Below, one piece after another: positions 42,122 through 52,562 of a stretch of DNA of 64,000 nucleotides. The DNA comes from Triticum aestivum (Eukaryota; Streptophyta; Magnoliopsida; Poales; Poaceae): positions 690,714,293-690,778,292 of the forward strand of contig NC_057803.1 in NCBI RefSeq assembly GCF_018294505.1, in the 5' to 3' direction. The translations under genes and the position numbers were made by a program. The notes under the pieces are model-generated. The model was not told the origin of the DNA, made no database searches, and saw only the letters and a list, made by a program, of their open reading frames with translations. Each line of letters opens with the position of its first letter. The stretch's first letter is position 1.

Positions 42122-44303
42122 TGCCTAGTCCCTACGACCCGCCGTGAGCCCCGCCTCCTCTCCTCTTTCCCCCCCACGACGCGCTCACCGCGACCGGCCG
42201 CGTCCCGCAACTCCACGCCGGCGCGCTGCCCGCGCCGTGCTCGCGGCCACCACGACCCCACGCGCCCGTCCCCTGTTGCGGTGCCTCGCCGCTGGCCCCG
42301 TGCCCCCTTGTGTTGGTCTGCTGCGGTGGCTGACGCTGCGGGCGCTGCCGCCGTCGTCCACCCGCGCCCGCCGTGGCCTCTGCCACCCTCGCCCGCACTC
42401 GCCGGCGGCCACGCTGGCCGTGCCCGGCCGTAACTGGCCTGGGCCAGTGCCCAGTAGGGCTGGCGCCCGCAGTGCCCGTTCGGGCTATGCCCACGCCCGC
42501 GCCCGTTGACCCGCTAAGGCCTTTGGCCCACTGACAAAGGGGGCCCCAGCCCCAGAAAAAAAAGGAAAATAATAATAATAATATTAATTAATTAATTAAC
42601 TAAATTAATTGAGTTTAATTAACCTGATCAATTAACTAAACTAATTAACCTGTTAGTTTAATTAAACTGTAATTAGATTAACCTAAACCCTAATTAACCT
42701 AACAGTGTATGACAGGTGGGTCCCACGGGACCCACATGTCAGTTTGACACAGGTCAACCGCACTGTTGCCTGCTGACATCACACATACGTCATGCTGACG
42801 TCAGCATTTACTATTCTGGATAATGTTGAATTAAATAAATAATTAAATTCCAGAAATTAATAAAATCTTTAGAAAATCATATCTTTTAATCCGTAACTCG
42901 GATTAAAATATTTTCAATATGAAAGTTGTTCAGAACGACGAGACAAATCCGGTTGCGCGGTCCGTTCGTCCGCCACACACCCCTAACCTATCGAACCCGC
43001 AACTTTCCCCCTCCGGCTCCTCTGCCCGAAAACACGAAACACCGGGAATACTTTCCCGGGGGTTTTCCCCCCTTCACCGGTATCACCTACTACCGCGTTA
43101 GGGCACACCGAACACCGCGTATTGCCTTGATATATTTTGTGGTGCTTTGTTTGCTCTGTATTCATTATTTCTTCCCCCTCTTCTCTCCGGTAGACTACGA
43201 GACCGACGCTGCTGCTGACCAGTTCGACTACGGAGTTGACGACCCCTCTCTCTTGCCAGAGCAACCAGGCAAGCCCCCCCTTTGATCACCAGATATCGCC
43301 TACTCTTCTCTCTACTGCTTGCATTAGAGTAGTGTAGCATGTTACTGCTTTCCGTTAATCCTATTCTGATGCATAGCCTGTCATTGCTGCTACAGTCATT
43401 GATACCTTACCCGCAATCCTAAATGCTTAGTATAGGATGCTAGTGTTCCATCAGTGACCCTACACTCTTGTCCGTCTGCCATGCTATACTACTGGGCTGT
43501 GATCACTTCGGGAGGTGATCACGGGCATATACTATATACTTTACACTGTTACATTACTGGTGATACTGTTTGGAGATGGGGGCTGAAGGGGCAGGTGGCT
43601 CCATCCAGGTAGTGGTGGGCCTGAGTTCCCGACGGCCCCCGACTGTTACTTTGTGGCGGAGCGACAGGGCAGGTTGAGACCACCTAGGAGAGAGGTGGGC
43701 CTGATCCTGTTCGGCGTTCGCGAATATTTAACACGCTTAACGAGATCTTGGTATTTGATCTGAGTTGGCTACGAGCCTATACGCACTAACCATCTACGTG
43801 GGAGTAGTTATGGGTATCCCGGCGTCGTGGTATCAGCCGAAGCACTTCAGACGTCAGCGACGGAGCGGCGCGCGCCGGATTGGACTGGAACGCCTACTAG
43901 GCTAGGTCTGCTTCCGGCAGCCCTCGCAACGTGCAGGTGTGCTATGGGCGATGGGCCCAGACCCCTGTGCGCTTAGGTTTAGACCGGCGTGCTGGCCTCT
44001 CTGTTTTGCCTAGGTGGGGCTGCGACGTGTTGATCTTCCGAGGCCGGGCATGACCCAGGAAAGTGTGTCCGGCCAAATGGGATCAAGCGTGTTGGGTAAG
44101 TTGGTGCACCCCTGCAGGGAAGTTAATCTATTCGAATAGCCGTGATCTTCGGTAACAGGACGACTTGGAGTTGTACCTTGACCTTATGACAACTAGAACC
44201 GGATACTTAATAAAACACACCCTTCCAAGTTCCACAGACAACCCGGTGATCGCTTTTCTACAGGGCGACGAGGGGAGGATCGCCGGGTAGGGTTATGCTA
44301 TGC

Positions 44304-44355
44304 GATGCTACTTGGAGATGCTGCTTGGAGATGCTACTTGAAGATGCTACTTGGA
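44304..44355 (+). repeat. Four tandem 13-bp units
   Basis: GATGCTACTTGGA repeated four times with one change each in units 2 and 3. Confidence 0.9.
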
Positions 44356-45001
44356 GGACTTCAATCTACTCTCTCCTACATGCTGCAAGACGGAGGCTGC
44401 CAGAAGCGTAGTCTTCGACAGGATTAGCTATCCCCCTCTTATTCTGGCATTCTGCAGTTCAGTCCACTGATATGGCCTCCTTACACATATACCCATGCAT
44501 ATGTAGTGTAGTTCCTTGCTTGCGAGTACTTTGGATGAGTACTCACGGTTGCTTTCTCCCCCCCTTTTTCCCCTTTTCCTTTCTTTCTGGTTGTCACAAC
44601 CAGATGCTGGAGTTCAGGAGCCAGACGCCACCGTCGACGACGACCCCTACTACACCGGAGGTGCCCCTACTACGTGCAGCCCGCTGACGACGTCCAGGAG
44701 TAGTTAGGAGGATCCCAGGCAGGAGGCATGCACCTCTTTGGATCTGTATCCCAGTTTGTGCTAGCCTTCTTAAGGCAAACTTGTTTAACTTATGTCTGTA
44801 CTCAGATATTGTTGCTTCCGCTGACTCGTCTGTGATCGAGCACTTGTATTCGAGCCCTCGAGGCCCCTGGCTTGTATTATGATGCTTGTATGACTTATTT
44901 TATTTGTAGAGTTGTGTTGTGATATCTTCCCGTGAGTCCCTGATCTTGATCGTACACATTTGCGTGCATGATTAGTGTACGATTGAATCGGGGGCGTCAC
45001 A

Positions 45002-45480
45002 CTGCCTACATAATAAATTCTTTGGCATCATAGTTCTCTATCTGTATGTTATTGTTGCTAAGCAATGACAAGGCTTATAGTTTGTACGGAGCTAGTGACG
45101 AAATATGATTGTGTTATCCCATGGCTAACTTTGATGGCTGCTGTTCGTTGCAAACCAAACCAATTATTGCTGCCGGCATAACTAAGAATATGACGCAGTA
45201 TGCAACGAGATTAGAATTTATCTGCAGAGCAGGCGATATGCGTGAAAGAAACCGGCCAAGTTCTTTTGTGAATTGGCACATCCTTTTTTTGATTTGCTTT
45301 CTCTGAACATATCTATAAGTTCCTGAACTGTGTCCGATGCTTAAGTCCGTTGCTTCCATATGAATGTGATCTCAAATCAAAAGAAAAGTAGAGTTTGGTC
45401 GCACTTATATACATGTACTAACTTTGTACATCTTCTGGCCTCAGGAAGAAACAGAGAGGTCAAATTCAACGCACCGGTCC
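45002..45480. repeat. Block B right flank, matching 17400-18100 and 20985-21060
   Basis: 45180-45410 aligns with 17807-18100 (and 81-375), and 45420-45480 with 20985-21060. In block A, a truncated LINE and about 2.9 kb with the eIF4A fragment are inserted relative to this arrangement. Confidence 0.8.
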
Positions 45481-45582
45481 TCAGGTGACCAATCGGTACA
45501 CACGCAACACACCTTCGTCGAAGAAGAAAGAATCAAGAATTGCACACCCCTGGATCAGCCGAGCGTCTTGCAGTAATGGAGT

Positions 45583-45843
45583 TCACTGACGCCAGACGAT
45601 GGTATCGAAACAGTCAATCCCGTCGAACTCCGGTGCGAACCGCGGCCGCCGCGTCTCCTCCCGCGGCCGTGGAAGCTGCGACTGCGAGTGCGATTTCCCC
45701 TTTCCAAGCTGCTGCTCAGCCTCCGGCGCCTTCTCGTCCTGCTGCATGCCCCGCCAGGAAATCCTCGCCCAGCTGCCGCGGGTGCCGTGGTTGTTATCGG
45801 CCGGCGATGCGCTCAGGATAAAGGCGACGAGCATCTTGTCCAT
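45583..45843 (-). CDS. Small protein (86 residues) of the RFAPEFDGI family
   Basis: Minus-strand frame from ATG at 45843. N-terminus MDKMLVAFILSASPADNN with a short hydrophobic run, then ARISWRG, a Gln/Glu/Lys/Ser-rich middle, and the C-terminus RPRFAPEFDGIDCFDTIVWRQ. The SWRG block and the RFAPEFDGI-x-CF tail with its single Cys are shared with the gene at 39501-39704, and the two genes point towards each other. The hydrophobic N-terminal stretch is weak for a signal peptide (10 residues or so) and could be a membrane-association element; its paralogue lacks it. A TATA box sits about 105 bases upstream (45954-45948). The plus-strand frame over the same DNA is a shadow. No function known to me. 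Confidence 0.75.
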   Translation of the reverse strand: MDKMLVAFILSASPADNNHGTRGSWARISWRGMQQDEKAPEAEQQLGKGKSHSQSQLPRPREETRRPRFAPEFDGIDCFDTIVWRQ

Positions 45844-45947
45844 GACCGATTAGAGACGGGTGAATGATTCCCGCAGCAGATTCGGTGGTCGTTGCTTGGT
45901 TCCTGTGTTGCTAAGGTTGGTGGAGGGAGGGAGGATGCGAGCCTGGC

Positions 45948-45954
45948 TTATATA
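45948..45954 (-). promoter_or_regulatory. TATA box of the minus-strand small-protein gene
   Basis: Minus strand reads CGTATATAAGCCAGG, a strong plant TATA consensus, about 105 bases before the ATG. Confidence 0.7.
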
Positions 45955-46219
45955 CGTCGGAGCATCGACGATGATTTGGACATGGCGGTTTCATGCGCTG
46001 GAGGAATCCAGAATATTCGTGGACGCGGCTGCGAGGGAGAACCAGCTAATGAGCTCGTGATGCAGATACACGCCGGGGCTGTTAGCACAAATCTTGGCCC
46101 GTGCGCTCGTGGCCGGGACTCGCGGAGCTGGCCGTCCGTGGTTGAGTCGTTCGTGTCATGCGGCCGTAAGTGGAGCAGCTGCGTCTGCCGTGCCGTTGGG
46201 CAGCCGTGCAGTGCGGACG

Positions 46220-46289
46220 TGCGTGGGTGCATGGCTTACTGGCCGGTGTGGTAATGCGTGGGTGCATGCCTTACTGGCCGGTGTGGCCG
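46220..46289 (+). repeat. Two tandem 35-bp units upstream of the small-protein gene
   Basis: TGCGTGGGTGCATGGCTTAC and the following CTGGCCGGTGTGG repeat at 46220 and 46255 with few changes. They lie about 270 bases upstream of the TATA box of the minus-strand gene. Confidence 0.85.
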
Positions 46290-46426
46290 ACGAGCTGTGT
46301 GTGCGCGCAGGTCTACTACTTAAGGTGTTGTGCCTGTGCGTGTTGGTGGATGAGCCAAGGAGAAGCCAGTGAAGAGATGTAGTCTTCAATGGTTTTTTTT
46401 TTTGAGGGAAAACTCCAATTCATTAA

Positions 46427-49400
46427 TTAACCATAGCTCGGAATGTCATCCGAGATTACATCCAGGATACAATCAGGAGGGGTACCAAACCAGTTCGAAC
46501 ACACACCCTCCCCAACACCAACACGCGCTAGCTTATGAGCCGCTACGTTGGCATTCCTACATACCCAAGATACTTTAAACTCAAGACACAAGGCCAGCAT
46601 CGACTTGATCTCGCTGATCCAGGGGCCAAAGACAGACAGGTCCTGCTGCGCTCGATTGATCCTTTGCACCGCAGATAAGCAGTCCAGCTCGATGTGAACT
46701 CTACCCAAGTTCATCTCCAGCGCCATCCGCAGCGCCTTCCTGCAAGCTAGAATCTCAGTGGCCTCGGGATCAGATATGTTAGGGAAGTGATAGCAGCTGC
46801 CAGCAATGAAAGTCGCACTGTGATCACGCAGCACGGCACCCCCACCACCACAGCCTCCAGCTTTTGAGACAGCGCCATCCGAATTGATCTTGATCCACCC
46901 CACGTCCGGCACTTCCCACCTTTGGCGAGGCCTATCAGCTGGAATCCGATGCCGTTGTTGATGAATGCCACGCCACTCCCGGACATGATGCAGGACCCCT
47001 GTCATTATTTCATGTGCCGCCGCAATCTGCTTTCCATCACGAGCCTCATTCCGCGCCAGCCATAGGCCATAGACCGCATGCATAACCAGCTCGCGCTCTT
47101 CATCCTTAGCTCCAGAGGAGCTATCAGTGTAGGTCCCTGTGCGACTCCACACATACCGGGGGAGAGGCCATAGCACACACCAAATCACTTTGAAGCAGCG
47201 TCCAGAACAGGCGGGAATGGGGGCAAGACCAAAACCGATGCTGGATGGTCTCCTCCCTTCCACAGGCTGGGCAGAACACGCCCCCTTTGATGCGCCGACG
47301 GTGGAGCTCCGCACCCACAGCAAGACCATTCTGAAGGAGACGTCAAAAGTGAACTTTTACCTTCCCCGGAGCATTGGTGTCCCAAAGGGTGAGAAACGCT
47401 TTGTGCTTGTTTACAGAGGACGACGAGGCTGGCTGTCCTAACCTCCTTCGGTCCATAGATATCCTCAAGTGAAAGGCTAAACTAACACTGAACGCGCCAT
47501 TTTTTGTGAAAAAAATCGTCTGTGCCCGGTCCACCCACAGCGATTTGCTTAATATCAGCAGCATCCGAGGGCGAGAACATCTCATCCACCCTCGCAACGT
47601 TCCAGTCCGTGCCATCTTTAGTTAACAGATCCGCAACTCTTGTAACTCCCTGGAGGTACTGCTGACCCAGTGGTCGCAGGCACCCGTTCCTCGGGATCCA
47701 ATTTTCGTGATGTATGTTGACCCTAGACCCATCAGCAATCCTCCAAACAAGCCCCTCCCGCAGCAAATCCCTTCCATGTAAGATGCTACGAAAGGTGTAT
47801 GAAGCATTTGAGGGGCAAGTGGCAGCAAGGATGGAGGAGTCCTGGAAATACCTAGCCTTCAAAAAACGAGCAACCAGCGATGCTGGTGAAGTTAAGAGCC
47901 GCCATGCTTGCTTGGCAAGCAGGGCCTGGTTGAAAGCTTGCGGGTCCCGGAACCCCAAGCCGCCCTCCCTCTTAGGGGCACATATCTTCTCCCACGAGAG
48001 CCAATGTACTTTCCGTTCGCCATTTGTTGCACCCCACCAGAATTTTGAAGAGATCGAAGTCACGTTCCGGCACGTCTTCTTTGCGAGGTGAAAACAACTC
48101 ATGGTGAACGTTGGTATCGCTTGCAAACCCGATTTGATAAGCACCTCACGGGCCTTTTTGGAGAGGCCTTGCCCCTTATAGCCCCCCACTTTCTCCTTTG
48201 AGCGTTCAGTCAAGTACTTGAACGTCCCCTCTTTTGACCTCCCAACCTGTGTTGGGAGGCCGAGATACTTCTCACTCAAAGCCTCCGACTGAATCCCCAC
48301 TGTTTGCCTCCAAGAGTCTTGTTCTCCTCCGAGAAACCATTGCCAAAGAAGATGGAGGACTTAGCTAGATTGACCTTTTGACAGGAGGCAGACTCATATT
48401 TTGCAAGGAGAGCTCTGAGAGCGGCCATACTCTCCTCAGAGCCCTCAAGGAAGACGATGCTGTCATCAGCAAACAGAAGGTGTGTGATATGGGGGCCCGT
48501 GCCCCCGAACGACACCCCCTTGATTAAGTTATCACTTTGAGCTTGTTTGAGCAGAGCCGAGAAACCCTCCACACAGAATAGGAAGAGGTAGGGGGAGAGG
48601 GGATCCCCCTGCCGCAGTCCTCTAGATGGCAGGAATGCTCTTGATAGGCCACCATTAAGCTTAACCGAGAAGCTAGCTGTAGTGACACATCGCATAATCA
48701 TAGAGACCCATTGGGGGGCAAAGCCCAGCTTAGCCATCATATCTTCCAGAAACTGCCATTCTACTCTGTCATAGGCCTTCATCATATCAAGCTTCACAGC
48801 ACAAAGAGTCATTTTCCTTTTCCTCGTCCTTATTGCATGGACACACTCATAGGCAATTAACACATTATCCGTAATAAGGCGTCCTGGGACAAAAGCGCTC
48901 TGCTCTTCAGAAATGAGGACAGGCAAAATGACCTTTAGTCTATTGGCCAGGACCTTTGTGGCAAGTTTGTAAAGCACGTTACATAAGCTGATGGGCCTGA
49001 ACTGAGACATCAACTCCGGAGAATTTGTTTTGGGTATCATGACAATGACCGTGGCATTAAAATCATCCGGTGTTGCAGCCCCATTCAGGAAATCTTTAAT
49101 TGCAGCACAGACATCATCCTTCACGAGCGCCCAGTGGCGCTGATAGAACAGCGCCGGCAACCCATCAGGGCCCGGAGCCTTGGTTGGGCCCATTTGAAAC
49201 AATGCATCTTCGATCTCCTTATCGGTGAAAGGAGCAGTGAGTCTCCCGTTCATGTCATCAGAAACCGCCGGTTCAATGTGATTTAAAATGTTCTGCGAAC
49301 CAGCCGAGCCTTCAGATGAGAATAACTGCTCATAGAACGAAGCTGCCACTTCACGCATCTCGTCATTGACCATAGCACGGGCCCCATTTTCCATAACCAA

Positions 49401-50690
49401 GGATTTAACAGTGTTTTTCCGCTTTCTATGGGTGGCCCGTGCCTGGAAATACTTTGTATTTTGGTCCCCCGCCTGAAGCCAGTCCACCCGGGAACGCTGC
49501 CTATACATGACTTCCTCCCGCTCAAACATCTCCCGCAACTGATCCTCAATCTCGCGCACCTCCAAATTAACACCAGTGTGTAAAGCACACGACCTAGCCT
49601 CATCCAAATGCTTCTTGAGCTTAGCAATCTTCCACCTGACGGACCCGGAGACTTCACGAGCTCACCGCTGCATGCTACCTGAAACAGTTGCTAGGCGTTG
49701 CCAAACATTATCAAGACCAAAACCCCCCACGCCCGCCGCCTTCCAGGCCTCCTCAACCATGGTATCATATTGCTCATGCCTAGTCCAGGCTTCCTCAAAC
49801 CTGAAGGGGCGCGGGCCACCGGTGTTCGCACATGGAGCCGTCTCCATGGCCTTAATCAGAAGGGCTTGGTGATCCGACTCCTCCGTCACAATGTGTTCCA
49901 CCACAGATTCCGGGAAGCAAGCAAGAAAAGCATTTGAACAGACCGCTCTATCCAAACGCACTTTCACGTTGTCATCACCATCCCTTTTGTTGTCCCACGT
50001 GTAGGGGAAGCCGGAAAAGCCCATGTCCGCTAGGCCGCNNNNNNNNNNNNNNNNNNNNNNNNNNNNNNNNNNNNNNNNNNNNNNNNNNNNNNNNNNNNNN
50101 NNNNNNNNNNNNNNNNNNNNNNNNNNNNNNNNNNNNNNNNNNNNNNNNNNNNNNNNNNNNNNNNNNNNNNNNNNNNNNNNNNNNNNNNNNNNNNNNNNNN
50201 NNNNNNNNNNNNNNNNNNNNNNNNNNNNNNNNNNNNNNNNNNNNNNNNNNNNNNNNNNNNNNNNNNNNNNNNNNNNNNNGAAGTCACCCGCGCACAGCCA
50301 AGGGAGGTCATCTTGAGATCTCAAGAAACGAATCGCCTTCCAAGATTTATTCCGAAGTTCCGTCCTCGGCTCACCGTAGAATCCAGTGAATCTAACGGTC
50401 TTGCCATCATGAACAATGGTGGCGTCGATGAAGTATTGACACCACGGGCGTACAGTGACACTGACGTGATCACGCCACCACAACGCCAAGCCACCACTCT
50501 GCCCAACACAATCAACCGCCACCCCATGCTAGAAACCCAAGCTCCACCGAATCCGTTCCATCGCTCTAGCCTTCTTTTTTGTTTCGCACAGGAACACCAC
50601 CGCAGGATTGTGAGACCGAACAAGGTCCCGTAACTCTCCAACTGTCGAGCCCAATCCCAAACCCCGACAGTTCCAAGTAAGGAAATTCAT
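46427..50690 (-). pseudogene. LINE ORF2: endonuclease, reverse transcriptase, zinc-binding, RNase H (broken)
   Basis: Starts MNFLTWNCRGLG at 50690, the classic start of the apurinic-type endonuclease, which nicks target DNA. It continues with LCAGDF and GFPYTWDN around the gap. The reverse transcriptase (about 49200-48400) shows [74 protein letters not shown] and the catalytic FADDS (48460-48474). A zinc-binding region (FCPACGREETIQHRFWSCPH) and an RNase H domain (NSDGAV, EATEILA, ELDCLSAV, NVAAHKLAR) follow. Breaks: TAG 50529-50531, TGA 49662-49664, TGA 47343-47345, and frameshifts near 48290, 47505 and 47180. The catalytic residues remain, but the chain is interrupted. Confidence 0.95.
50039..50279. 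other. Assembly gap (241 N) in the endonuclease domain
   Basis: The frame is open on both sides in the same phase. Confidence 0.99.
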
Positions 50691-52353
50691 GGCTCCCGGC
50701 GGCCCTGCTGACCAGGGTCCGCCGATCGACCGTTGCTGCCGGAGATGCGTTCAAACACTGTAGAGGTCTTGCATCTAGTCTCGCGAATGAACGCATCATG
50801 TGAGCTCTGTTTCTCCAACTCGCCCTTAGCCACCCACCTCTGCCGTGTGCCTCTCTTCATGCTTTCCGATCTCTCTCTGTCCTGTGAACAGGAGCCGTGC
50901 CGGTGCGAGCCTTCCCCTCTGTGATGTCTTACGTAGTAACCATGGCGACGAGGCCGCTCCTCATGCATAGCGGGCACATGCATACCGGGCCCCTGCATGC
51001 CGGGTTCGCCCAGTGGCTCACCCGCATCCATTGGAAATTTGCCCCGGCTGTCTCTATCATATCCCACAGACCGATACGCCTCCAGACTCGTGTGAGCACT
51101 GTGGTCATCCTTTCTCCCCCCAGATCTAACAGAATCTGACCTTGGATAATTACATTGCTCAGTCAACTTATCACACAGATCCCTCTCCCTCTCTGCTCCA
51201 AACCAACACGAAGATCCTCCTGGCAATTACCCCTAAGCTGACTCATGCCTGCGCCCCTGTTAAAATGCGGTCCTTCCCCATGGTCCACCATGCCGCCAGT
51301 GCGGCGCTCACCGGAGGAGGCAAAATCAGCGCTGAGATTCCTTCTAGAGGGTAAATCCCGAACTCTCGGGTTCTCAAAGCGAGTCCGGGAACCTTCACCA
51401 CTTTGTGAGCTGCCAAGGCTGTTTGTCCTACTCGAAGCAGCAAAGGCTGATTCCTCCTTGCCCTGGTAGTTCCTCTCAGGGGAGGCTCTCAGCCATTCCC
51501 CCCATTGATCAGAGGAATCTACAGGGGGCTTGCAAACCCCTCCCACATGGACTAAACGACCACACTCAAAACAATAGTGTGGAACTTTCTCGTACTGAAA
51601 ATCGAACCAAGTGCCCTCCGGGTCATCCTTAGATTTCTTGAGCTTGAAACACCTGACCAACGGTTCAAACACAGAGATTGTAGCTCTCACTCGCAGGTGT
51701 TGGCCGCGAGCCAGGCCGTCTCTGTCAGCATCAACTTTGACCACCTCTCCAAGCCAGTTGCCCAGAGCTTTCCCAAAAGCCTCCGTTCTCTTATCCGGAG
51801 GTAAATCATCCACCCTGACCCAAATGTCAATCTTATCAAAGATCATCTCCGAGGGTCTAACACTTCCTTCATAATCTTTCATAATGAGAACACAAAAGTC
51901 ATACTGCCACGGACCATTATTAAGGACATGTCTCCAGTCTCCTTCACAACCAAAATCCACAACAAAGATGTTGGAACCCATATCACGAAACTTTGCTTCC
52001 TTATGGAGACCCCTGGCCCTAATCAAAGTGCGTTCCAGTGCCGATTTCTTCAGGGACCGATGAGAACATACCTTTCCAACTGCAGACCATCGAGAAGCTT
52101 TAGGGTGAGATTGGTCTTCTTCCTCAAACACCATCCCATCAGCTTCTTTGTCCAGCAGCATCATTCCTCCCAATCTTGCAGACAAACTCGCCACCGGATC
52201 CGGAGTTTTACATCCTGCCGGAGACCCCTTGGTCCCCGCGCTTTCAGATTCGCCCCGCATCCGCGCCGGCGTGTTGGGGGCCGCCTGCTTGGACTTGGGG
52301 GTTGCCGTCGTCTCCGGAACCGCAGCATCCTTGCTGCTCGCCTTCTCCGCCAT
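50687..52353 (-). pseudogene. LINE ORF1: gag-like nucleic-acid-binding protein (one frameshift)
   Basis: Starts MAEKASSKDAAVPE at 52353. An Ala/Pro/Lys-rich N-terminus is followed by a DUF4283-type RNA-binding domain (about 52080-51640; VCSHRSLKKSALERTLIRA, FVVDFGCEGDWRHVLNNGPW) and a CCHC zinc knuckle (CFECGRLVHVGGVC, about 51575-51530). The first frame ends at 51163, but a one-base shift near 51230 leads into a second frame to 50687, which is rich in His, Arg and Gly and completes the usual C-terminal tail. ORF1 coats the element RNA. Its TGA stop overlaps the ORF2 ATG as ATGA. Confidence 0.92.
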
Positions 52354-52562
52354 GGCCTCCGTCCCGGTGGAGATGAGCAGATTGTCGACCAGCGTCCAGG
52401 CCGCGCCGTCGCAGACTCAGCCGTCGCCGCAGCCAAACCACCCCCGGCAAGAGAACCCTAAACCTAGCGCTAGAGCCCGATCGCCAAGCAATCGCCTCTA
52501 ACCGCCTTAGCGTACCCCCGTGGTGGACCCTCTGGCAGCCAGCAAGGTAGTCTTCAATGGTT

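Larger units (their letters stand above)
41032..45001 (+). mobile_element. Probable solo LTR of a Gypsy-type element (about 4 kb, gapped)
   Basis: Begins TGTGACGTCC and ends GGGGCGTCACA, with 5-bp flanks CTGTC (41027-41031) and CTGCC (45002-45006), a TSD with one mismatch. Block A sequence at 15701-15830 is continuous across this site, supporting an insertion here. No gag, protease, RT or integrase frame is visible. The 3' part has polyadenylation-type T/G-rich sequence. It could instead be a terminal-repeat element without coding capacity. 530 N hide 41592-42121. Boundaries depend on the near-TSD. Confidence 0.6.
46395..52546 (-). mobile_element. Full-length L1-clade LINE, minus orientation, perfect 16-bp TSD
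   Basis: The target repeat GTAGTCTTCAATGGTT is identical at 46379-46394 and 52547-52562. The left end is a T run, the poly-A tail in antisense. Two ORFs in the expected order cover the interior: ORF1 (52353 to 50687) and ORF2 (50690 to about 46427). The element is 6.15 kb including a 241-N gap in the endonuclease, so it is not 5' truncated. Several stops and frameshifts make it non-autonomous now, yet the perfect TSD argues for a moderately recent insertion. Confidence 0.95.

Noticed and set aside
42556..42640. AATTAATTAATTAAC repeats as a possible regulatory array
   Set aside because: Simple AT-rich sequence within the LTR-like element; nothing beyond composition supports a function.
45540..45853. 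Plus-strand frames opposite the minus-strand small-protein gene
   Set aside because: Shadow frames; only the minus-strand frame matches the paralogue at 39501 and has a TATA box.
47139..52501. Plus-strand frames within the 46.4-52.5 kb LINE
   Set aside because: Antisense shadows of ORF1 and ORF2, whose motifs are unambiguous on the minus strand.
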